From an uncultured Burkholderiaceae bacterium (lineage in GTDB: Bacteria; Pseudomonadota; Gammaproteobacteria; Burkholderiales; Burkholderiaceae), in contig CALMPB010000468.1 in NCBI GenBank assembly GCA_937871985.1, forward strand, positions 1 through 64,000: a stretch of 64,000 bases of DNA, written 5' to 3'. Shown in pieces: positions 57,232-64,000 of this stretch (its first letter is position 1; every line of letters starts with the position of its first letter). Made by a program: the position numbers and the translations under genes. Under the pieces are notes generated by a model that was given only the letters and a program-made list of their open reading frames with translations, ran no database searches and was not told the origin of the DNA.

Positions 57232-57921
57232 ATGAAAATACTGGTGATCGAAAATGATATCCTACTCGCACAACTATTGCGGCGATCGCTGACGCAGAAC
57301 AGCCATCTGGTGGACGTCGTGGCGGATGGCATGGCGGGCCTCAGAATGGCCTTCGAGTCACGATATGACCTGGTGCTGATCGATAATGATCTGCCACCGA
57401 TCGATGGCGAGTCCGTCCTGACAATGCTACGGCGTGACAGTCAGGTGCCCGTGTTTATCATGTCAAGTAGCGTGCTGACCGCGAATCGAATCGAGGCGTT
57501 TGAGGCAGGCGCTGACGATTTCATAGCCAAGCCCATCTTGCTGTCAGAGCTCCAGGCTCGCGTCTACGCACTTGAGCGGCGAGGGACGCTTGCATCTGGT
57601 GAAAGTGACGGCAACGTACTGCGGCTCGCGGACCTTGAAGTGGACCTGCTAAGGCGACGCGTATTCCGTGGGAATACCAGGCTTGAGCTGACCCCCAAGG
57701 AATTCGGATTGCTCACGATGCTGATGCGGCGCCAGGGAGAAGTCTTGTCAAAACTCGTGCTGGCCGAAGCCGTTTGGGACCTCAAGTTCAATAGCAACAC
57801 AAATGTCGTTGAAGTGGCGATTAGGCGCCTACGCGCAAAAATCGATGAACCCTTTGGTGTCAGGCTCCTACACACATGCCGAGGCATGGGGTACACCCTG
57901 GAACTGCGCCGGCCCGGGTAG
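57232..57921 (+). CDS. OmpR/PhoB-type response regulator, no adjacent kinase
   Basis: The 229-residue product has a receiver domain with acidic pocket E7-N8-D9, phosphoacceptor Asp51 (LVLIDNDLPPIDGE) and Lys100 (FIAKPI). A winged-helix DNA-binding domain follows from about 125 (LTPKEFGLLTMLMRRQGEVL, VVEVAIRRLRAKID, LHTCRGMGYTLE). It resembles the CopR/CusR/IrlR group of metal-linked regulators. No histidine kinase gene is beside it: the porin gene converges from the other strand, and the only kinase in the window is 5.6 kb away and faces out of it. ATG 57232 is chosen next to GAGGCG; a TTG lies one codon earlier. Confidence 0.92.
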   Translation: MKILVIENDILLAQLLRRSLTQNSHLVDVVADGMAGLRMAFESRYDLVLIDNDLPPIDGESVLTMLRRDSQVPVFIMSSSVLTANRIEAFEAGADDFIAKPILLSELQARVYALERRGTLASGESDGNVLRLADLEVDLLRRRVFRGNTRLELTPKEFGLLTMLMRRQGEVLSKLVLAEAVWDLKFNSNTNVVEVAIRRLRAKIDEPFGVRLLHTCRGMGYTLELRRPG

Positions 57922-57942
57922 TGCGCCGCGGCGCTGCTGGTG

Positions 57943-57995
57943 GCCGGCGCTCGTGGGCGCCGGCACAGGGCAACGAGGCTGCGCTCGCAGCCTCG
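57943..57995. terminator. Two hairpins between convergent regulator and porin genes
   Basis: GCCGGCGC/GCGCCGGC (around 57943-57964) and CGAGGCTGC/GCAGCCTCG (57974-57982 and 57987-57995) are both perfect stems, but neither has a good T run. They are probable transcription barriers for one or both genes. Confidence 0.55.
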
Positions 57996-58012
57996 GCTTT
58001 CACACCTCTTGA

Positions 58013-59173
58013 TCAGAATGCGTGGCGCAGACCCACGCTGGCTTCGGTGGCCTTCGTTCCACTGATGAAGGCAAAGTTCTGCGTGTAGGATGCAAGAGCA
58101 TACAGATTTGTTCTCTTGGACAGCGAATAGCTGTAGCCAAGCGAATACGTGTTGGAATTCGAGTCCCCGCCAGTCAGGCGATCGTTGCTCGGGGAGACAT
58201 GTTGCCACGAGCCAAATAGGCTGCCCGACTTGGCCATCGGAACAGAAACCGCCAACAGGTAGGAGTTGGAATCGAAGCCATCCACAAACGCATTGGACGG
58301 CGTGCCGCTGAATGTGCCGATGCGGGCTCCGCCTGGCAGCCCCTTGCCCGCAAACCAGCCGTCCTTGGCGCGTTCGTAGGCCAGTAGCACCTTGACCACT
58401 TCGAAGTCGTAGCCAGCGCCCACCGTCACGGCCTTTGGAGTGGCAGCGGTTTGTGAGGAAGATAGTCGGTTGGACGGATTGAGCTGGTCGTATGCAACGT
58501 AAGCCATCAGCGGGCCGTTCGCGTAGCTTAGGCCCGCGGTGATTGCGCGCGTGTTGTCCGCGGTGGCGAATCCAGTCTGGGCCGTACGCGTGTCGTCGGC
58601 GTTGGACGAGTAGCCCGCAGAAACGCGCCAACCGCCGATCGAAGCGCTCTCATACAGCGCCAGATTGTCGTAGCGTACCCAGTTGCTCGCGCTGAAGCCC
58701 AGACCCGCGCCCGTGTTCAGTTGGGTGAAGCCGCCAAAAGCAGGGCCGAACAGACTGGACATCAAGCGCGTGGCAACGTTGTACTGACGGCCAAACTTGA
58801 TCTCCCCCCACTCCGCACTGCCCAGGCCCACGGTCGCTTCGCGTCCGAACAAGCGGCCGTTTTGCAGCGAACCGCCGTCGGCCGAATCGAAGCCGGATTC
58901 CAGGCGGAAGGTGGCGTAAAGGCCATCGCCAAGATCTTCCTTGCCGCGAAGGCCCCAGCGCGATCCCGCAGTCATTCCGCTCGTCATGCCCATGCGGCTG
59001 TTGTCCAGGCGCGAGCGAACGCCCGTGACCGGGTCAGTAAAGGACCCATCGACGTTCGCATACCCGATCCCTGTGTCTATCAGCCCATACAGCGTGACCG
59101 ATGTTTCCGCGCTGGCACTAGCGCTTGCCGATCCTAACACCGCCGTCGCGAGGACGAACAGAGCCTTTTTCAT
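58013..59173 (-). CDS. General porin (OmpC/Gram-negative porin type)
   Basis: The 386-residue outer-membrane porin has a signal peptide at 1-22 (KKALFVLATAVLGSASASAS), followed by SVTLYGLIDTGIGYANVDGS, the usual first strand of betaproteobacterial porins. SRWGLRGKEDLGDGLYATFR and LQNGRLFGREATVGLGSAEW are also typical. The chain alternates strand and loop throughout and ends in EASVGLRHAF with the terminal Phe needed for outer-membrane insertion. AAGGAGAAG before ATG 59173 sets the start; the open frame to 59284 is not used. Trimeric channels of this type admit small solutes. It is strongly suggestive of Alcaligenaceae. Confidence 0.95.
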   Translation of the reverse strand: MKKALFVLATAVLGSASASASAETSVTLYGLIDTGIGYANVDGSFTDPVTGVRSRLDNSRMGMTSGMTAGSRWGLRGKEDLGDGLYATFRLESGFDSADGGSLQNGRLFGREATVGLGSAEWGEIKFGRQYNVATRLMSSLFGPAFGGFTQLNTGAGLGFSASNWVRYDNLALYESASIGGWRVSAGYSSNADDTRTAQTGFATADNTRAITAGLSYANGPLMAYVAYDQLNPSNRLSSSQTAATPKAVTVGAGYDFEVVKVLLAYERAKDGWFAGKGLPGGARIGTFSGTPSNAFVDGFDSNSYLLAVSVPMAKSGSLFGSWQHVSPSNDRLTGGDSNSNTYSLGYSYSLSKRTNLYALASYTQNFAFISGTKATEASVGLRHAF

Positions 59174-59517
59174 AACTTCTCCTTGTGCAGATTGAATGAA
59201 ACTTTCCAAGCCCGCCCACGTCCGCGAACGAGCGGCCCGGCGTTCCGAAGTGCGAACTGCCTTCAGTGGCATTGGTCTGCGCAAGTTTGATCAAGGCTCC
59301 CCTACAGATTTCGAACGGGGCCATTACATATTCGTTAGCTCAACGTAAGGGAGAAGGCATGGCCGCGGCACATGTCGGAAAAGCGGCGAATTTGTAATCT
59401 GCCTGTTCTGATTCTGGCGGTGACGCCTACGTAGACTTGTGAACGTTCGATGTATGCACGAACGATTTTTCAGTAAGCGGCCCGACGTCACAGGCCCGCT
59501 TTAAATTAAGGAGTCAA
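59174..59517. other. Divergent promoter region between porin and DUF4148 genes
   Basis: A 344-base stretch with no gene. It contains the porin leader on the minus strand and AAGGAG ahead of the DUF4148 start on the plus strand. No clear palindrome or terminator is seen. Confidence 0.5.
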
Positions 59518-59811
59518 ATGATGAAAGTTACGCAGAAAGTGTTCGCCGCGCTGTTGGTGTCGGCATTGGCTCCGGTGGCCTATGGGCAGTCGACGGTATC
59601 TGGCGCATCGTCCACCGCGCCGCGCGAGGGACTGACGCGTGCCGAGGTCCAGGCTGACCTGGCTGTGTGGAAGCGCGCTGGCATGGACAAGTTTTGGCGA
59701 GGTGAGCACACCCCGGACATCTACAGCCGCGAATACCGCTCGGCCCACGCCGAATACGTTCGCATGAAAAATGGGGAGGAGTATCGCCAAGAATTGAACC
59801 GTCGACAGTAA
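59518..59811 (+). CDS. DUF4148-family exported protein
   Basis: The 97-residue product has a signal peptide (about 6-24, KVFAALLVSALAPVAYGQ). The DUF4148 core follows: LTRAEVQADLAVWKRAGMDK, FWRGEHTPDIYSREYRSAHA, EYVRMKNGEEY. This family of small periplasmic proteins is expanded in Burkholderiales and often accompanies metal-resistance genes and two-component systems. Its function is not known. AAGGAG lies before the ATG pair 59518/59521. A second member is encoded at 63183. Confidence 0.93.
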   Translation: MMKVTQKVFAALLVSALAPVAYGQSTVSGASSTAPREGLTRAEVQADLAVWKRAGMDKFWRGEHTPDIYSREYRSAHAEYVRMKNGEEYRQELNRRQ

Positions 59812-59869
59812 CCCGCACCTTTCCCGCCGGCATTTCCTGGCCTCTCCTCCGCGAAGGGATGAGGTCCTT

Positions 59870-59906
59870 CGCGCACGCACGATATGGGTGCGTGCGCGTT
59901 TTTTTT
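59870..59906 (+). terminator. Terminator after the DUF4148 gene
   Basis: An 11-bp stem CGCGCACGCAC/GTGCGTGCGCG (59870-59880 and 59888-59898) is followed by T8. Confidence 0.96.
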
Positions 59907-59940
59907 GATCTGGCATCCTCTGCGGCTCGCCAAATCCTCC

Positions 59941-59955
59941 AGGGGGGGATACAAT
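59941..59955 (+). promoter_or_regulatory. G-tract next to TACAAT, candidate RcnR/CsoR-type operator
   Basis: AGGGGGGGATACAAT combines a seven-G tract (59942-59948) flanked by AT-rich bases with a -10-like TACAAT (59950-59955). RcnR-type repressors are known to read G/C tracts within TACT-G6-N-AGTA-like sites. A gene for such a repressor closes this cluster at 62888. The site lies about 85 bases before the His-rich protein gene. Confidence 0.5.
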
Positions 59956-60038
59956 TTCCCGCTCCGACGCGCACAGCCGGTTCGGTCCATCCGGCTAAAC
60001 TGACAACGCTCCACGTCCAGCCCCATCTCCGCTTTTTG

Positions 60039-60428
60039 ATGCCATCGCCGTTTCGCTCATGCCTGTCCCGTCACATCATCGCGCTGATCGCGATGATCGT
60101 GTTCGTGCTTCCGGCAACCGGCGCGCCGGACCAAGTGGCGTTGTTCACCGCAGCGAATGCGGATTGGAACGCTCAGGGCGGCTTGCATGGCCATGGTCAC
60201 GACCACGAAGACGATGCGCGTGAATCGGCATCAGTGGGCGGACAAGAGACCAAGCAGGGCCACGGCCACAACCACGCCGACCATTCTCATGATGCGGCCG
60301 GTTTGGTGCCTTCGTTTGCCAACTCCCTGACATTTACGCAACGCTCATGGCGATCACATCGTGAGTGGCTGTCCGTTTCTCATTCCCCATTCCTGCTGGA
60401 ACGTCCTCCGAGACCGCTAGTCGTCTAG
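60039..60428 (+). CDS. Exported histidine-rich, probable metal-binding protein
   Basis: The 129-residue product has an N-terminal hydrophobic signal (about 11-31, HIIALIAMIVFVLPATGAPD) and a central His/Asp-rich segment: GLHGHGHDHEDDARESA, then QGHGHNHADHSHDAAG (about 50-90). Such segments bind Ni, Co, Zn or Cu. Similar small exported His-rich proteins precede metal-efflux genes (CzcI-like) in related bacteria. It lies 37 bases before the HupE/UreJ permease and probably shares its transcript. The upstream ribosome site is weak. Confidence 0.82.
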   Translation: MPSPFRSCLSRHIIALIAMIVFVLPATGAPDQVALFTAANADWNAQGGLHGHGHDHEDDARESASVGGQETKQGHGHNHADHSHDAAGLVPSFANSLTFTQRSWRSHREWLSVSHSPFLLERPPRPLVV

Positions 60429-60465
60429 TTGCCGCGCCGCTTCATGCGGCCCACTTTACCGACTT

Positions 60466-61215
60466 ATGGAAACTCGCATGACCGCTATCGTTCATCGATA
60501 TGGGCGGACGTTCGCGCGCGCCACGCGCAATGGCCCCCCCTTTTATTCGATCCTATTGTTTCTATTTCTTGCCTTGATCAGCGGAGCCGCATTCGGGCAC
60601 GCCGTGGCCGAAGGTGACAAGGGATACATACAGGAGATTTCCGGCGTCCAGTTGATGTCTTTCATCTATCTGGGCGCCAAACACATGGTCACGGGCTACG
60701 ACCATATCCTGTTCCTGCTGGGCGTTATCTTCTTTCTGTACCGCCTGAAGCACATCGGGTTGTACGTCAGCCTTTTCGCCCTGGGGCACTCGACAACCAT
60801 GTTGTTGGGCGTGTATTTCAACATCGGCATCAACAGCTACATCATTGATGCCATCATCGGCCTGTCGGTGGTCTACAAGGCACTCGACAACATGGGCGCC
60901 TTCCAACGTTGGCTCGGATTCCAGCCCAACACGAAAGTGGCCACCCTCATCTTCGGCTTCTTCCACGGATTCGGGCTTTCTTCAAAAATCATCGAATACA
61001 ACATTTCGCCTGACGGATTGGTCCCCAATCTGCTGGCTTTCAATGTTGGCGTCGAGATTGGCCAGCTATTGGCGCTTTCCGCAATCCTCATCGTCATGGG
61101 GTATTGGCGCCGGACCGACAGCTTCTTCCGTCATGCCTACTCTGCGAACGTCGTGATGATGAGCGCAGGCTTTGTCCTGATTGGCTACCAACTGACCGGC
61201 CTGTTCGTGGCCTGA
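60466..61215 (+). CDS. HupE/UreJ-family metal permease
   Basis: The 249-residue membrane protein has about six to seven helices. Conserved family motifs are GYDHILFLLGVIFF (helix with the metal-ligand His), LFALGHSTTMLLG, FGFFHGFGLSSKI and LLAFNVGVEIGQLLALSA. His residues in helices mark the nickel/cobalt path in HupE. An N-terminal signal-like helix (about 22-40) precedes the core. Members import or export Ni and related metals; the direction cannot be told. In-frame ATGs at 60466 and 60478 are both possible starts. It is flanked by the His-rich protein and a membrane anchor protein, a combination seen in metal-resistance clusters. Confidence 0.9.
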   Translation: METRMTAIVHRYGRTFARATRNGPPFYSILLFLFLALISGAAFGHAVAEGDKGYIQEISGVQLMSFIYLGAKHMVTGYDHILFLLGVIFFLYRLKHIGLYVSLFALGHSTTMLLGVYFNIGINSYIIDAIIGLSVVYKALDNMGAFQRWLGFQPNTKVATLIFGFFHGFGLSSKIIEYNISPDGLVPNLLAFNVGVEIGQLLALSAILIVMGYWRRTDSFFRHAYSANVVMMSAGFVLIGYQLTGLFVA

Positions 61216-61234
61216 TATTCAAGGATCTGAAGAT

Positions 61235-62017
61235 ATGTACAACACCGACAAGCCCACCCGGGAAGAACTTCCTACGTCCGCGCAATTGAAGCGCTCCACT
61301 CTCATCGCGGCACTTAGCGCGGTGGCTATCCTCGTCACGATCGTGCTTCCTTCCGAATATGGAATCGACCCGACGCGCGTGGGCCGATTGCTTGGGCTGA
61401 CCGATATGGGTCAGATCAAGACTCAATTGGCGGCGGAGGCGGCCGCTGACGCAGCTATGGATGCCAATGCGGCAGCAGGCGCTGCTGGCCAGAAGGCGGT
61501 ACTGGTTCGTCTCGATCGCATCGAGACGCTGCTCACCAACGGTGGTACCGCGCAGACCTCGAAAACGAGCGGCGCGTCCGGAGCAACCGCCGCGCCCGTC
61601 TCGCCGGCGCCTGCTTCACCTGCCTCGGCTCCTGCCGTGGCGGCTGCAACGACTCCGCCCGCGAGCGCCGCGCAACCGGCTCCGGTCGCGCGCAAAGTTG
61701 CCGGCCGGTCGGATGAAATGACGATCCAGTTGGCGCCCAACCAGGGCGTGGAGGTGAAGTTGGTCATGAAGGAGGGGGCCCAAGCGCAATTCAGTTGGAG
61801 CGCAAAGGGTGGCCCCGTGAACTTCGACACCCACGGAGACGCCAAGGGGAAATCGATCAGCTATGAAAAGGGGCGTGGCGTCAATTCTGATGAAGGAATG
61901 CTGGAAGCAGCCTTCGACGGCAATCACGGGTGGTTCTGGCGCAACCGCAATGGTGCTCCCGTCACGGTCACCCTGCGCACCAACGGAGACTATGCGGAAA
62001 TTCGCCGCGTGCTCTAG
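61235..62017 (+). CDS. Transmembrane anchor protein of the metal cluster
   Basis: The 260-residue product has one transmembrane helix near residues 22-40 (TLIAALSAVAILVTIVLPS). An Ala-rich helix and a long Pro/Ala/Ser linker follow (about 100-150). A C-terminal periplasmic beta domain has MTIQLAPNQGVEVKLVMKEG, AQFSWSAKGGPVNFDTHGDA and GNHGWFWRNRNGAPVTVTLR. Proteins of this layout are annotated as transmembrane anchor proteins beside HupE-type permeases in Cupriavidus and relatives. The role is undefined. It begins 19 bases after the permease. Confidence 0.88.
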   Translation: MYNTDKPTREELPTSAQLKRSTLIAALSAVAILVTIVLPSEYGIDPTRVGRLLGLTDMGQIKTQLAAEAAADAAMDANAAAGAAGQKAVLVRLDRIETLLTNGGTAQTSKTSGASGATAAPVSPAPASPASAPAVAAATTPPASAAQPAPVARKVAGRSDEMTIQLAPNQGVEVKLVMKEGAQAQFSWSAKGGPVNFDTHGDAKGKSISYEKGRGVNSDEGMLEAAFDGNHGWFWRNRNGAPVTVTLRTNGDYAEIRRVL

Positions 62018-62172
62018 TACGTAACCTGACGAATGAGGCCTGCGGAGACTCGACAGGGTCTTCGCAGGTGAGTCGTTGCGGACTCGCGCAACCAAAATTT
62101 GCTGCATTTACCCGCACAAGGATCGGGCGGCGCGCAAACTCGGACGATGAACGCTACAGAATGGAGTTAGGG

Positions 62173-62844
62173 ATGAAGTCCTCCCAGCAAGAAAAATCTG
62201 CCACAGGCGCCCCTGCACGGAGTCCGCTGATCAAGTGGCTGAGTGAAACGAAGGATTTTGTCGCCGCCTTGGTTTCCAACCCGGGGGCGGTTGGCGCAGT
62301 ACTTCCCTCTGGCCCGGTTCTGGCCTCGGCGATCACAGCATCCGTTCAGCCTGGCCCTGGTCGTATCCTTGAGCTGGGTTGCGGCACGGGCGTCTTTACA
62401 CGGGAAATCTTGCGCAAGGGCATCGATCAATCCCGGCTCATCCTAATTGAGCAAGACCCTGTCCTGACCCAGAGGCTGAGGCACCAATTCCCCCACGCAA
62501 TGGTGTTGCAGATGCCCGCCGAGAACCTGGACGGGGGGACCTACCCCGAACTGGATGACGTGGAAACGACCGTATGCGGATTGCCATTGCTGAACATGAC
62601 GTCTGATCAACATGAGCGTCTGATGCAAACGGTGTTTGATGTCATGAAGCCGAAGGGCGCGATGTATCTCTTTACTTATGGATTGCGGTGCCCGATATCT
62701 CAACAGATACTGGATAAATATGGATTAGCGTATAGCCGGGTACGATTCGTGGCACTTAACTTGCCGCCAGCATCCGTGTACCGTCTAAGCCGACGCCTGC
62801 CTGAGAAGGACCTGAGATTGGCTTCGGCCTACTTGCGCCCATAG
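62173..62844 (+). CDS. SAM-dependent methyltransferase (phospholipid N-methyltransferase-like)
   Basis: The 223-residue product has the class I AdoMet motif ILELGCGTGVFTREIL (about 65-80), an acidic residue after strand 2 (LILIEQDPVL) and VETTVCGLPLLNMTSDQHER. The N-terminal FVAALVSNPGAVGAVLPSGP is typical of PmtA-like phosphatidylethanolamine methyltransferases and rRNA-dimethylase relatives. GGAG six bases before ATG 62173 sets the start. In a metal cluster it may modify membrane lipids. The substrate is an inference from family resemblance. Confidence 0.87.
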   Translation: MKSSQQEKSATGAPARSPLIKWLSETKDFVAALVSNPGAVGAVLPSGPVLASAITASVQPGPGRILELGCGTGVFTREILRKGIDQSRLILIEQDPVLTQRLRHQFPHAMVLQMPAENLDGGTYPELDDVETTVCGLPLLNMTSDQHERLMQTVFDVMKPKGAMYLFTYGLRCPISQQILDKYGLAYSRVRFVALNLPPASVYRLSRRLPEKDLRLASAYLRP

Positions 62845-62887
62845 CGGTCGGCTGGATGTTGGGCATTATGTGTATGATTGTGCAACT

Positions 62888-63175
62888 ATGACCGACTCCA
62901 GCACTCCCCATCTCCATCATCATCACGACGCCGTCTCCAAGCGCCTGAAGCGCGCTGAGGGACATTTGCGCAGCATTCTTCAAATGATGGCGGATGACCG
63001 GCCCTGCCTTGAGGTGGCGCAGCAACTACATGCGGTCGAAAGAGCCATTTCGCAGGCCAAAAAGGTGCTTATTCAGGACCATATCGACCACTGCCTTGAA
63101 AGCGCGATCGGCCAGGTCAGCCCAGCTGCCCAACGCTCTGTGGAAGAATTCAAGGAAATTACAAAGTACCTCTGA
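62888..63175 (+). CDS. RcnR/CsoR-family metal-sensing repressor
   Basis: The 95-residue product is an all-helical DUF156 protein. SKRLKRAEGHLRSILQMMAD leads to Cys40 (RPCLEVAQQLHAV), then His65, His68 and Cys69 in IQDHIDHCLESAI, the positions of the metal site in this family. The N-terminal HLHHHH (8-13) adds further ligands, as in Ni/Co-responsive RcnR types. Such proteins release DNA on metal binding. It probably controls the HupE cluster, perhaps through the G tract at 59942. The frame starts at 62870; ATG 62888 gives the normal length, but neither has a good ribosome site. Confidence 0.92.
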   Translation: MTDSSTPHLHHHHDAVSKRLKRAEGHLRSILQMMADDRPCLEVAQQLHAVERAISQAKKVLIQDHIDHCLESAIGQVSPAAQRSVEEFKEITKYL

Positions 63176-63182
63176 CCACAGA

Positions 63183-63491
63183 CTACTTTTGACCCGCCTT
63201 GATGGGCGTGTCCACGTTGTGGTCTGCATTCCGGAGTTGCCGCTGAAGCTCCTCTTGGTACTCTGGTCCACCCCGCAATCGCTGATACTCCGCATAATCA
63301 CGCTGGTATTTTTTGCTAAAGACGTCTTTTGACCCGCGTCCCCGATAATGCTTGTCCATACCTGCTTTTTGCCACATCGCAAGATCTGCCTTTACCGCGG
63401 CTCGGCTTAAACCGGTCGTTTCCGAAGGAGGCGTTGCGCAAGCAGTCAGCAGCAGCGCGACCGCGCCGACAAGAGATAAACGCACTTTCAT
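63183..63491 (-). CDS. DUF4148-family lipoprotein
   Basis: The 102-residue product has a lipoprotein-type signal (VRLSLVGAVALLLTAC, Cys18) and the DUF4148 core LSRAAVKADLAMWQKAGMDK, HYRGRGSKDVFSKKYQRDYA, EYQRLRGGPEY. It is related to the protein encoded at 59518 but lipid-anchored. It follows the histidine kinase gene on the minus strand by 16 bases, so it probably sits at the end of that two-component operon. Confidence 0.92.
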   Translation of the reverse strand: MKVRLSLVGAVALLLTACATPPSETTGLSRAAVKADLAMWQKAGMDKHYRGRGSKDVFSKKYQRDYAEYQRLRGGPEYQEELQRQLRNADHNVDTPIKAGQK

Positions 63492-63507
63492 TTATTGGCT
63501 CCAATCA

Positions 63508-64000
63508 TTAGGCGCTCGGGACCCGAATGGTCTGCAAGGTGGGGGGAGGATTGCTCGGCGTCATCTGCCGTGGCACGGGCATGGTCAGGCCGATCGTCAC
63601 GGTATTCCCGCTACAGAACGCAAAGCTTTTGCCTCCATGCATCCTGGCGATCGCGGCGACAATGGCTAGCCCCAGGCCGTGATGCATTTGCTGGTCGGTT
63701 CGCGCGACATCCACACGATAGAAGCGATGAAATAGCAGCGCCAAGTCCGCTTGGGCGATGGCCCTTCCAACGTTGACGACGTCTACGGTGAGCTCTGGAT
63801 GCTCAACAACTCGGACTTGAACTGTCGAGCCAACGTCCGCATACCGGAGCGCATTGGAAAGCAGATTGGACGCCGCTCGCTGAAGCAACTTTCTATCAAG
63901 CGTGGCATGGGCCTCCCCGCTAATCTGCACAGTCAGATTCTTCTCGGCAGCTTCCGCTTCGTGATAGTCCACCACTTCGGCGAGCGCTCTCGCCACGCTG
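63508..64000 (-). CDS. C-terminal part of a sensor histidine kinase (continues beyond window)
   Basis: At least 164 residues of the ATP-binding domain are present: N box ASNLLSNALRYADVGS, G1-like VDVVNVGRAI, the ATP-lid region HRFYRVDVARTDQQMHHGLG with LGLAIV (G2), and a C-terminal VTIGLTMPVPR. The linker before the N box (EAAEKNLTVQISGEA) is typical of CusS/CopS/IrlS heavy-metal kinases. The histidine box lies outside the window. Its own response regulator is presumably further right. The frame is open to the window edge. Confidence 0.9.
   Translation of the reverse strand, partial: SVARALAEVVDYHEAEAAEKNLTVQISGEAHATLDRKLLQRAASNLLSNALRYADVGSTVQVRVVEHPELTVDVVNVGRAIAQADLALLFHRFYRVDVARTDQQMHHGLGLAIVAAIARMHGGKSFAFCSGNTVTIGLTMPVPRQMTPSNPPPTLQTIRVPSA

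Noticed and set aside
1..64000. tRNA and rRNA genes
   Set aside because: No cloverleaf with CCA-type acceptor context or rRNA signature was noticed anywhere in the window. This is by eye and not by a covariance search.

Overview
The window reads as part of a large conjugative element, a plasmid or an integrative element, from a GC-rich betaproteobacterium. The general porin and two DUF4148 proteins near the right end are typical of the Alcaligenaceae (Achromobacter/Bordetella type). That assignment rests on protein character only; no rRNA or other taxonomic marker is present.

Left part (1-10 kb). It opens inside a gene built on a 102-bp tandem repeat and closed by a hairpin terminator. A complete class C group II intron sits immediately behind that terminator. 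Next come small unknown genes, a solitary DNA methyltransferase on the minus strand, a 1.5-kb stretch without a convincing gene but with repeated AAACCC/GGGTTT palindromes, and a UvrD-like helicase with an N-terminal membrane anchor.

Small-gene region (10-22 kb). About twenty small, tightly packed genes are mostly unknown. Among them are an unpartnered C5-cytosine methyltransferase, RdgC, a small helix-turn-helix protein, a gene behind a perfect LexA box and an ArdB/KlcA anti-restriction protein. Four transcription units here start with the same 17-bp palindrome (TAGGCAA-N3-TTGCCTA, one mismatch in one copy) abutting a -10 hexamer. This looks like a shared regulon, or an entry-expressed leading region.

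DNA-handling and cargo region (22-44 kb). It carries a SprT-like metalloprotease, a ParB-like protein, a possible OB-fold protein, an exported propeller-like protein, SSB, a two-gene type I CBASS anti-phage system (S-4TM effector plus CD-NTase), a two-HTH regulator, a Sel1-repeat protein, a membrane HD-domain protein with some resemblance to MOBH relaxases, a RecG-like helicase, a zinc/TOPRIM primase, a DsbC-like disulfide isomerase, a NERD-type nuclease-like protein and a KilAC-type regulator, among many small unknowns.

Transfer and maintenance region (44-56 kb). An F-type conjugation block runs TraW-TraU-TrbC-exported protein-TraN-like pair-lipoprotein. DUF4942 follows on the minus strand. 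Then comes an operon of actin-like ParM, a ParR-like adaptor, a coiled-coil protein and a tyrosine recombinase. The coupling protein and the remaining tra genes lie outside the window.

Right part (56-64 kb). A broken methyltransferase gene is followed by an OmpR-type response regulator, a porin and a metal-homeostasis cluster: a His-rich exported protein, a HupE/UreJ permease, a membrane anchor protein, a methyltransferase and an RcnR/CsoR-type repressor, flanked by DUF4148 proteins. The window ends inside a sensor histidine kinase on the minus strand.
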